Positions 22,726 to 29,556 of a stretch of 64,000 nucleotides of DNA are shown piece after piece (positions within the stretch are counted from its first letter, which is position 1; every line of letters starts with the position of its first letter). Location: assembly GCA_018654255.1 (NCBI GenBank), contig JABILX010000003.1, positions 160,074 to 224,073 on the forward strand, read 5' to 3'. Source of the stretch: Candidatus Peregrinibacteria bacterium (GTDB lineage Bacteria > Patescibacteriota > Gracilibacteria > UBA1369 > LOWO2-01-FULL-3). The notes beneath the pieces were generated by a model that had not been told where the DNA came from, made no database searches, and saw nothing but the letters and a program-made list of their open reading frames with translations. Made by a program: the position numbers and the translations under genes.

Positions 22726-23274
22726 ATGAAACCACTACACAAAACAGGCCTTTTCGTTGGACGTTTCCAGCCTTTCCACTTAGGACACTTGGATATTATC
22801 AAAAAAATCCTCAAACAAAACAAACACGTCATCCTAGCAATAGGCAGCGCAGAGAGAAATTACGTTCCCGAAAACCCCCTCACCGCAGGAGAACGAGTCC
22901 TCATCATCGATGAAACTTTAAAAGCAGAAAAAATCAATCCCGCAAAATACACAATCATCCCTATTCGCAACATCGACAATTACGCATTGTGGGTCGACCA
23001 CATGAACCTATACGTCCCGCCATACGACCGCATCTACACAGGATCCCCAATCGTAAAAGCCTGTTACGAAGGCGCCCAATCAAAACACAAACTCGTTAAA
23101 ATCAAGCGCAAACGCCCCGTCTCAGCAACAGAAATCCGCAACTCAATGCTCCAAGGAACAAAAGATTGGCAAAAGCTCGTCCCTCCCCGCACAGCCGAAC
23201 TTCTCGAAAAAATGAAAATCCCTCGCCGCCTCCGCCACATCCAAGAAACAATGAGTGACACAAAATACAAATGA
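22726..23274 (+). CDS. nadM: Nicotinamide/nicotinate mononucleotide adenylyltransferase (NadM-like)
   Basis: 182 aa. Adenylates NMN or NaMN. The nucleotidyltransferase signature 'GRFQPFHLGHLDII' (HxGH type) and the late motif 'VSATEIRNSM' (ISSTxxR-like) match the archaeal-type NadM more than bacterial NadD. It lies between nadE and the hexomutase gene; its stop overlaps the next start (ATGA), showing that UGA is read as stop. Confidence 0.9.
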   Translation: MKPLHKTGLFVGRFQPFHLGHLDIIKKILKQNKHVILAIGSAERNYVPENPLTAGERVLIIDETLKAEKINPAKYTIIPIRNIDNYALWVDHMNLYVPPYDRIYTGSPIVKACYEGAQSKHKLVKIKRKRPVSATEIRNSMLQGTKDWQKLVPPRTAELLEKMKIPRRLRHIQETMSDTKYK

Positions 23275-24725
23275 TCAACCCCCTAATTTTCCGCGCCTAC
23301 GACATTCGCGGCATTGCCGACCCAGACGACCCGACCCAAACACCAGATCTCACTGAAGAAACCGTCTACCTAATAGGCAAAGCAACCGCAACATATCTTC
23401 GACAAAAATACAATTCCAAGCATATGGCAGTAGGAGCAGATGTGAGACTTACCAGCCCAAAACTAAAAGAAGCATTTATCAAAGGCATCACCGAATGCGG
23501 AATCAAGACAACTGACATCGGGCTGGCTCCATCCCCAATGGTCTACTTCGCAACCTGCAGTCCAGAGTTCGATTTTGATTGCGGAACAAACATCACGGCC
23601 AGTCACAACCCAAAACCATACAACGGTATCAAAACAGTAGCCAATCTCCCAGGAGAACCAAATACAGCTCATTCTGTCTGCGGTGATGAACTCCAGGAAG
23701 TTTTAAAAATCATCCAAGAAAAAACCTTCACCCCAACCCCAGAACCAACAACCCGAGAAACCCTAGACATCTGGCCAATTTACAAAAAAGAACTACTCAA
23801 ACAAGTCCCAAACCTAGCCCGACCACTCAAAGTTGTAGTCGACGCAGGAAACGGAGTTGCAGGCCCATATATTCCAGAACTCCTCGAGGCTGCCGGCGCA
23901 ACCGTAATTCCATTGTACTGTGAACCAGACGGAACTTTCCCAAACCACGAAGCAAACCCAGAAGAACTTCACAACATGCAAGACCTCATCGCAGAAGTCC
24001 GCGAAAACAAAGCAGACCTCGGAATTGGATTCGATGGCGACAGCGACCGAATAGGAGTCATAGACGAAAAAGGCCACCATTACAGCGCAGACTACCTACT
24101 CTTACTCCTCACCCGCGATCTAATCGACCGAACCAAACAAAACCCCGGCCAAGAAAAGCCAAAAGTCATCACTGACGTAAAATTCTCCCAAGCAATAATA
24201 AATCTAATAGCAGAGCTAGGTGCAGAACCAATAATGTGCAAAGTCGGCCACAGTTTCATTGAAAAAAAAGTCGCCGAAGAAAAAGCCGCATTAGGCGGTG
24301 AAGTTTCAGGACACATGTACTTCGCAGAAGATTATTACGGATTCGATGACGCATTGCTCGCCGCACTAAAAATCCTAGAAACTCTCGCAAAACAAGACCA
24401 GCCCTTCTCAAAACTTTTCAAAGATCTCCCAAAAACATACATGACGCCAGAATACAAAGCATACTGCCCAGACGACAAAAAATTTGAAATAGTAAAAAAC
24501 CTAGTAGACCACTTCACTCCCCTACACGATTGCATCACCCTGGACGGAATACGAATCCACTTCAGCGAAACAGATTGGGGAGCTGTCCGCGCATCAAACA
24601 CCAGCCCAAACCTCACCCTCCGATTCGAAGCCACAACTTCAGAAAAGCTCGCAGAAATAAAACGAGTAATGTACGAAGAGGTAAAAAAATACCCCGAAGT
24701 AGGTTTAGATTGGTTTGAGGAATAG
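23271..24725 (+). CDS. Phosphomannomutase/phosphoglucomutase (AlgC-like)
   Basis: 484 aa. Interconverts hexose 1- and 6-phosphates for sugar-nucleotide and envelope polymer synthesis. Domain order is typical: 'FRAYDIRG', phospho-Ser loop 'TASHNPKPYNGIK' (about residue 110), metal loop 'GFDGDSDRIG' (about 256), sugar loop 'GEVSGHMYF', and C-terminal phosphate loop 'RASNTSPNLTLRFEA'. The last is the AlgC form rather than RPSGTEP. It overlaps nadM by 4 bases and ends with TAG. Confidence 0.94.
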   Translation: MINPLIFRAYDIRGIADPDDPTQTPDLTEETVYLIGKATATYLRQKYNSKHMAVGADVRLTSPKLKEAFIKGITECGIKTTDIGLAPSPMVYFATCSPEFDFDCGTNITASHNPKPYNGIKTVANLPGEPNTAHSVCGDELQEVLKIIQEKTFTPTPEPTTRETLDIWPIYKKELLKQVPNLARPLKVVVDAGNGVAGPYIPELLEAAGATVIPLYCEPDGTFPNHEANPEELHNMQDLIAEVRENKADLGIGFDGDSDRIGVIDEKGHHYSADYLLLLLTRDLIDRTKQNPGQEKPKVITDVKFSQAIINLIAELGAEPIMCKVGHSFIEKKVAEEKAALGGEVSGHMYFAEDYYGFDDALLAALKILETLAKQDQPFSKLFKDLPKTYMTPEYKAYCPDDKKFEIVKNLVDHFTPLHDCITLDGIRIHFSETDWGAVRASNTSPNLTLRFEATTSEKLAEIKRVMYEEVKKYPEVGLDWFEE

Positions 24726-24812
24726 GCCCACAAAAAAACCTCCTCCCAACCCGACCCCATACACTTGACGTGCAGAGACCAGGTCGGAAGTTGTAGCAAG
24801 TTCGTTCGAACC

Positions 24813-25085
24813 TCAGGTTGAGCAACCCCCCTGGTGAAGCTTGGAAGCTCCAGGTACGAGCGCCAACTGATGAACGGTCGGACGAGGACGCATGCCATCT
24901 TTGTATGCGCCACCGCACTTTGCGATCTGCCTGGCAACCTCATAGGCTGTCTCTTGAACAACCCACCGAGAACACCGCTGAACAGCTCCAGCAGCACGAA
25001 GGCTCCCTTTAACCGTCAGCACACCGACCGCAAACCACACCATGGCGGGTAACGCGAGAGCTTCAGGCACCTTGAGAACCACCAT
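24813..25085 (-). CDS. Islet gene c: 90-aa single-span membrane protein with strong SD
   Basis: ATG at 25085 is preceded by AAGGAGGAGGGGTG, a strong SD. The track uses the GTG one codon earlier, which would be too close to the SD. A hydrophobic helix (about residues 8-28, 'ALALPAMVWFAVGVLTV') is followed by a basic tail with three Cys ('QRCSRWVVQE', 'IAKCGGAYKDG', 'QGGCST'). Family not recognised. It is third in a three-gene unit; the stop of gene b lies 21 bases upstream. The codons and the local sequence are GC-richer than those of neighbouring genes. Confidence 0.6.
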   Translation of the reverse strand: MVVLKVPEALALPAMVWFAVGVLTVKGSLRAAGAVQRCSRWVVQETAYEVARQIAKCGGAYKDGMRPRPTVHQLALVPGASKLHQGGCST

Positions 25086-25106
25086 CACCCCTCCTCCTTG
25101 TCAGGT

Positions 25107-25235
25107 TCAAAGCCCCAGATAGTCCCGCGCCTCTTCTGCGGCCAAAAGACCACAGGAGACAACCAGACTAGTAGAGGCGAGTCCAAACACCAATCCCATA
25201 CCAAGGACAATCCGCGCTGACCGTCGAAACAGCAT
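25107..25235 (-). CDS. Islet gene b: 42-aa mini-lipoprotein candidate
   Basis: Not in the ORF track. Its ATG shares one base with the stop of gene a (TAATG), a classic coupling. MLFRRSARIVLG opens a signal peptide of about 27 residues ending 'STSLVVS|CG', which fits a lipobox (V-V-S-C). Only about 15 mature residues follow ('CGLLAAEEARDYLGL'). Size and plan resemble entericidins and colicin lysis lipoproteins, but no homology is claimed. Confidence 0.55.
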   Translation of the reverse strand: MLFRRSARIVLGMGLVFGLASTSLVVSCGLLAAEEARDYLGL

Positions 25236-25396
25236 TACGGAAGTCCCACGGTGCGCCTGGCATCCGCGTACTGTCCCACGGCAACGAACGTCCGCAGATC
25301 ACCGCCGAAGCGACGAATCCGCCGGACCGCGCCACAGGAAACGATGAAGACCATCATACCCAGCACACCAACATTGTAAGCACCCTTCTTCAGCAT
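25235..25396 (-). CDS. Islet gene a: 53-aa mini-lipoprotein candidate
   Basis: Not in the ORF track. GGAGGAGAGAGATG provides a strong SD. MLKKGAYNVGVLGMMVFIVS|CG is a short signal peptide with lipobox I-V-S-C at residue 21. The mature part is about 33 residues and Arg-rich ('RRIRRFGG'). Like gene b it has the motif [IV]VSCG, so the two may be related or deliberately paired. The promoter at 25512-25540 gives a leader of about 110 bases. This is the first gene of the three-gene islet. Confidence 0.6.
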   Translation of the reverse strand: MLKKGAYNVGVLGMMVFIVSCGAVRRIRRFGGDLRTFVAVGQYADARRTVGLP

Positions 25397-25511
25397 CTCT
25401 CTCCTCCTTTTTCAATCGCATTACGTAACCCGTAAGTAAAAGAACAAACTCCCTAGAAGAGAGCTCATCCATCTATGAAATAGAAAACGCACCCATCTTC
25501 AAAAGGCACCG

Positions 25512-25540
25512 ATCCTACAACAACCGTACCAACAAGTCAA
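25512..25540 (-). promoter_or_regulatory. Promoter of the tiny-protein operon
   Basis: Minus strand TTGACT, 17 bp, TAGGAT, just after the topA stop codon. It would start a transcript near 25505 with a leader of about 110 bases before gene a. Confidence 0.6.
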
Positions 25541-25552
25541 CCGTTTGTTCCC

Positions 25553-27886
25553 CTACTTCTTCTTCTTCGCACCCTTACCTTCCTTTTTCGCATCCTCCTC
25601 CGGCGCCACAAAAACTTCTTCGCCTTTCTTTTCAGTCACAATCCCTTTCTTTCCACCTTGCTCCTCATTTCGCAAAGGCTTGTCCCAAGACGCAAATTTG
25701 CATTTCGGATAACCACCACATCCCCAGAAGATTTTTCCTCGACGAGTCCTTTTCTCGACCATATCATTCTTTTCACAAGCAGGACATTTAACTCCAGTAC
25801 TATTAGATTTTCCATCCAACGAAACAATCGTTTTACATTTTGGATAAGCAGTACAACCTAGGAATTTACCAAATCGACCATTCCTTATAGCCATATCAGC
25901 CCCACATTTTTCACACTTCTTTCCAGCGTGCTCTTTTTCTAAAACCTCCATCTCAGCATCCTTCACAACATCAGTCACAGAAGAAGCTGGAGTCTCATAT
26001 GGTTTTGCGTTTTTACATTCAGGATAGTCAGTACAAGACAAAAACTTTCCAAAACGTCCAAGCTTCACAGTCATCGGCTTCCCACATTTTTCACAAACCT
26101 CATCTGTCTCCTCTTTAACAATATCTTCCTTCTTAATAGAATCCATTTTCTCCGTCAAATTTTGATGAAAAGGAGCATAGAAATCTTTCATAACAGGAAC
26201 CCATTCCTTTTTTCCTTCGGCAATATCATCGAGCTGTTCTTCCATGTGAGCTGTGAATTTATAATCAACAATATCAGAGAAATGCTCAACCAAAACATCA
26301 GTAACAATGTCCGCAACTTCCGTCGGAACCAATTGTTTTGCATTTTTTTCAATATATCCTCTATTCTGAACGGTAGAAATTGTAGGAGCATAAGTAGACG
26401 GTCTTCCAATCCCCTCTGATTCAAGTTTCTTCACAAGCGACGCCTCTGTATATCTCGCAGGTGGTTTCGTAAAATGTTGTGACGACTCAGTCCCAGCACA
26501 ATCAACATCTTCCTCAACTTCAAGAGCCGGCAAAATCTTATCATCATCATCACCATTCTCTTCATCCTCGTCCTTACCTTCCATATAAACTTTCATGAAC
26601 CCCGGAAACTCTATAGTCTGGCCAGTCGCACCAAAAGACAACCCATCAAAATCAGCCTCCGCACCGCCAGCCGCAACCGGCAAAACAGAAACTTTAACCC
26701 GATTTAACAAAGCCTGCTTCATCTGACAAGCAATAGTCCTTTTCCAAATCAACTCATACAATCTATACAAATCTTTTTCCACACTTCCCTTCACATCCTC
26801 AGGCAAAACCGACAAGTCTACAGGGCGAATAGCTTCATGAGCCTCCTGCGCACCCTTCCTCCCTTTATAATAACGCGGCGTATCCAGTGAAAATTCCGCG
26901 CCAAATTTTTCATTAATAATATCGCGAGCCTGCGTCAAAGCAACATCCGCCAAATTAACCGAATCTGTTCTCATGTAAGTAATCAAACCTCGTTCCCCTC
27001 CACCAATATCAATACCTTCATACAATTTCTGAGCAATAACCATCGTCTTCTTCACAGAAAACCCAAGCTTTCGCGATGCCTCTTGCTGCAAAGTAGAAGT
27101 AATAAATGGAGCGGCAGGATTTCTCTTCACATCCTTTTTCTCAACAGAACCAATCTTATAAGTCGCGTCCTTTAATTTATCGAAAATTTCAGTAGTAATT
27201 TTTTCATTCGCTAATTTTTTTCCATCAGCAGATTTTTCAAGAACAGCTTCAAAATCTTTTCTTCCAAATTGATCAGCTTCTTTTTTGCTAAACTGGCCTT
27301 TGATCTTCCAAAACTCTTCAGGTTTGAAAGCTTTTATTTCTCTCTCCCTCTCAACTACCAAACGTACTGCAACACTCTGCACACGCCCAGCAGAAAGCCC
27401 CTTGCGGACCTTTCTCCAAAGCAAAGGCGAAAGCTCATAACCAACCAATCGATCAAGAACCCTTCGAGCTTGCTGAGCATCAACTAAATTCTGATTGATC
27501 TCACGTGGACTCTCAATAGCCTTCTCAATAGCACCTCTCGTAATCTCATGAAAAACAATCCTCTTCACCGGATTTTTTGCCGCATTTATCTTCAGAGCAG
27601 ACAATAAATGCCACCCAATAGCTTCTCCTTCTCGGTCTTCATCAGTCGCGACCCAAACAACAGTTCCATCTTTCACCTCGTCTTTCAGCATCTTTACTGT
27701 TTTCTTTTTATCAGCAGATATTTCGTATTGAGGCTCAAAATCATTTTCAACATCAACACCAGTCTTTGATTTCGGAAGATCACGAATATGCCCCATCGAC
27801 GCTAGGACCTTGTAATCACTGCCCAAAAACCGCGAAATTGTTTTCGCTTTTGCAGGGGACTCAACTATCACCAAATTCTTCGCCAT
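25553..27886 (-). CDS. topA: DNA topoisomerase I
   Basis: 777 aa. Relaxes negative supercoils through a tyrosine-DNA intermediate. The Toprim domain ('LVIVESPAKAKTISRFLG', 'ATDEDREGEAIGWHL') is followed by the catalytic 'ERGLITYMRTDSVNLAD', where Tyr is the nucleophile. Three C-terminal Cys4 zinc ribbons follow: 'CEKCGKPM...CTDYPEC', 'CEKCGADM...CTAYPKC' and 'CPACEKND...CGGYPKC'. The end is Lys-rich. An acidic insertion 'KDEDEENGDDDDK' interrupts the core. The length is usual for bacterial TopA. No SD; ends with TAG. Confidence 0.97.
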   Translation of the reverse strand: MAKNLVIVESPAKAKTISRFLGSDYKVLASMGHIRDLPKSKTGVDVENDFEPQYEISADKKKTVKMLKDEVKDGTVVWVATDEDREGEAIGWHLLSALKINAAKNPVKRIVFHEITRGAIEKAIESPREINQNLVDAQQARRVLDRLVGYELSPLLWRKVRKGLSAGRVQSVAVRLVVEREREIKAFKPEEFWKIKGQFSKKEADQFGRKDFEAVLEKSADGKKLANEKITTEIFDKLKDATYKIGSVEKKDVKRNPAAPFITSTLQQEASRKLGFSVKKTMVIAQKLYEGIDIGGGERGLITYMRTDSVNLADVALTQARDIINEKFGAEFSLDTPRYYKGRKGAQEAHEAIRPVDLSVLPEDVKGSVEKDLYRLYELIWKRTIACQMKQALLNRVKVSVLPVAAGGAEADFDGLSFGATGQTIEFPGFMKVYMEGKDEDEENGDDDDKILPALEVEEDVDCAGTESSQHFTKPPARYTEASLVKKLESEGIGRPSTYAPTISTVQNRGYIEKNAKQLVPTEVADIVTDVLVEHFSDIVDYKFTAHMEEQLDDIAEGKKEWVPVMKDFYAPFHQNLTEKMDSIKKEDIVKEETDEVCEKCGKPMTVKLGRFGKFLSCTDYPECKNAKPYETPASSVTDVVKDAEMEVLEKEHAGKKCEKCGADMAIRNGRFGKFLGCTAYPKCKTIVSLDGKSNSTGVKCPACEKNDMVEKRTRRGKIFWGCGGYPKCKFASWDKPLRNEEQGGKKGIVTEKKGEEVFVAPEEDAKKEGKGAKKKK

Positions 27887-28004
27887 AAACTGTTTCTATA
27901 TGATTAGGCCTCTTTAGTCAAAAGATTTTTCAAAAATATTTCTATAAAATCCAACATTTCTTCGCTCCCACAAGTCCAGTATTGGGCACTTTTCGCACTT
28001 TGTG

Positions 28005-28032
28005 TTGCATTGGAATGCTAAAAAAATATAAT
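28005..28032 (+). promoter_or_regulatory. HU gene promoter
   Basis: TTGCAT, 16 bp, TATAAT, leader of about 41 bases. Confidence 0.65.
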
Positions 28033-28080
28033 GCAATCACGTTCAAATTTTTAAAACAAATTTTTTAACCCAACTTAGCT

Positions 28081-28356
28081 ATGACTAAGCAAGACCTAGT
28101 TAACACAGCTGCCGAGAAGACTGGACTCACAAAAAAAGCTGCAGGGGAAGTTCTCGAGACTATTCTTGAGACAATCACAAAATCTCTAAAGAAAGGAGAC
28201 ACTGTGACAATCACTGGTTTTGGAACTTTCAGAGTTTCAAAAAGATCTGCTAGAAAAGGTGTAAACCCTAGGAACCCTAGCGAAACTATCAAAATCCCTG
28301 CAATGAAATTGCCTGCTTTCAAAGCTGGTAAAACATTGAAAGAAGCGATTAGATAA
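28081..28356 (+). CDS. hup: HU family DNA-binding protein
   Basis: 91 aa. Nucleoid protein that bends DNA as a dimer. 'MTKQDLVNTAAEKTGLTKKAA' and 'GDTVTITGFGTFRVSKRSARKGVNPRNPSETIKIPA' are diagnostic; 'RNPSETIKIPA' is the tip of the DNA-clamping arm. It is a single gene with its own promoter and an intrinsic terminator. Its plus-strand codons are less C-rich than most genes here, as expected for a highly expressed gene. Confidence 0.97.
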   Translation: MTKQDLVNTAAEKTGLTKKAAGEVLETILETITKSLKKGDTVTITGFGTFRVSKRSARKGVNPRNPSETIKIPAMKLPAFKAGKTLKEAIR

Positions 28357-28377
28357 CAGATTTGTTCGAAATTTATT

Positions 28378-28415
28378 AAAGACCTCGTACTGATCAAGGA
28401 ACGGGGTCTTTATTT
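28378..28415 (+). terminator. Intrinsic terminator after HU
   Basis: AAAGACCTCGT / loop / ACGGGGTCTTT, an 11-bp stem with one wobble, followed by TATTTAT. It probably also serves the convergent 124-aa gene on the other strand. Confidence 0.85.
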
Positions 28416-28788
28416 ATAAATCTTCCAAATCCGGATCCTCACCTGGCCCATAAGGGTCTTCGTCAGAAATCCCATCCACCTCAAAACCATCAAATGCACC
28501 AACCTCTCCCTCTTGAGCTCTCAAATACTGATTAATAACAGCGCGTCTAACAGCACTTGTTATCTTCAAAGACTCACCTGTAGAAACATCACGCACATTC
28601 TCGACAACAAAGTGATCAAATACATTCTCCGAAAGACTGTCAGACGTTTCCACAACATCAGCGTGAACATAATTACCCTTAATTTTCAAAGAAACAGTAT
28701 CTACCATATGCAAGTTGGTTAATTTTATAACTTTTAGAGAAACATTATGCCACGAATTCCAAACAGGACGCTCTCCTCTTAAATACAT
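28414..28788 (-). CDS. Hypothetical protein, 124 aa
   Basis: Family not recognised. The middle is beta-prone ('VDTVSLKIKGNYVHADVVET', 'DHFVVENVRDVSTGESLKI') and the C-terminus is acidic and disordered ('DGISDEDPYGPGEDPDLEDL'). It starts two bases after the stop of the 213-aa gene and is probably co-translated. The Met at codon 28 is an alternative start. Confidence 0.6.
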   Translation of the reverse strand: MYLRGERPVWNSWHNVSLKVIKLTNLHMVDTVSLKIKGNYVHADVVETSDSLSENVFDHFVVENVRDVSTGESLKITSAVRRAVINQYLRAQEGEVGAFDGFEVDGISDEDPYGPGEDPDLEDL

Positions 28789-28790
28789 CT

Positions 28791-29432
28791 CTACATAGCT
28801 CCCGCTATTTTCTGTATCTTCGCTTTCAAATCTTTGTTACCCTTAACTTTTTTACCAAGAACCTCCTTACGCGCAACAACATCATCCTCATCTTCCAGAA
28901 CTCTCCTTTGAGCTCTAGACAAATCGTCCTCATCAACATTATGAATATTCTTACGTTCTTTATCACTCAAATCCATCAAATTTTCCAAATAATCCTCAAG
29001 TCTATCCAAAGCCTTAGAAAATAATTTCAAATTCTTCAAAGCCAAACGCTTCTCATCCTTGCCAATATCAGCTCCCTTTATTTCAGACCTCATCAACTTG
29101 ATTTTTTTGCCCATATACTTGACCTCTCCAGAAAACATCTCAATAGACTCCTTATTATCCTGAGGATCCACACCTTGATAAAGACTCAACAGTTGAAACT
29201 CAACAAGCCACGGCTTCTCAATAGCCCACTTCAGAATCATAGAAGAAACGCTATCTTTCGCCGTCTCTGCCTCTTTGAGCTCCCCCGACTGCTCAACAAT
29301 GCTCGATAACAACACAAGCCTCTTGTCTTTTTCTCCTTCTTTCTTTTTTTTCTCAGCATCCTCAACTTTTCTTCCAAGATCAATAACATCCCCACCCTTT
29401 TCCTTTTCCGAACCGCTACCAAATAATCCCAT
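28791..29432 (-). CDS. Hypothetical coiled-coil protein, 213 aa
   Basis: Family not recognised. It opens with a Gly/Lys/Glu-rich disordered stretch, then long charged helices ('EDAEKKKKEGEKDKRLVLLS', 'ALKNLKLFSKALDRLEDYLE'). There is no signal peptide or membrane span. First gene of a two-gene unit with the 124-aa gene, from the promoter at 29480-29508. Confidence 0.65.
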   Translation of the reverse strand: MGLFGSGSEKEKGGDVIDLGRKVEDAEKKKKEGEKDKRLVLLSSIVEQSGELKEAETAKDSVSSMILKWAIEKPWLVEFQLLSLYQGVDPQDNKESIEMFSGEVKYMGKKIKLMRSEIKGADIGKDEKRLALKNLKLFSKALDRLEDYLENLMDLSDKERKNIHNVDEDDLSRAQRRVLEDEDDVVARKEVLGKKVKGNKDLKAKIQKIAGAM

Positions 29433-29479
29433 AGTATTTTTGTTTAAATTTTTATTTTGCCGAGAATATCGACAGTATT

Positions 29480-29508
29480 ATTATACCACAATCCGTCGAC
29501 CAAAACAA
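29480..29508 (-). promoter_or_regulatory. Promoter for the 213-aa/124-aa gene pair
   Basis: Minus strand TTGTTT, 17 bp ending ATTGTGG, TATAAT. The -35 box overlaps the tail of the upstream terminator. Confidence 0.65.
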
Positions 29509-29547
29509 GCAGGCCTGGATCTTTTCAAACCCAGGCCTGCGCATGTT
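29503..29547 (-). terminator. Intrinsic terminator of the 905-aa surface protein gene
   Basis: GCAGGCCTGG / GTTTGAAAAGAT / CCAGGCCTGC on the minus strand, a 10-bp GC-rich stem followed by TTGTTTTGG. The plus strand has ATGTTTTTT after the stem, so it could work in both directions. Confidence 0.85.
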
Positions 29548-29556
29548 TTTTCCTAT

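Noticed and set aside
24770-24830. SRP RNA-like phrase CCAGGTCGGAAG...AGCA
   Set aside because: The GGAA tetraloop stem and the AGCA internal loop cannot be paired in the right register; it also overlaps the end of islet gene c.
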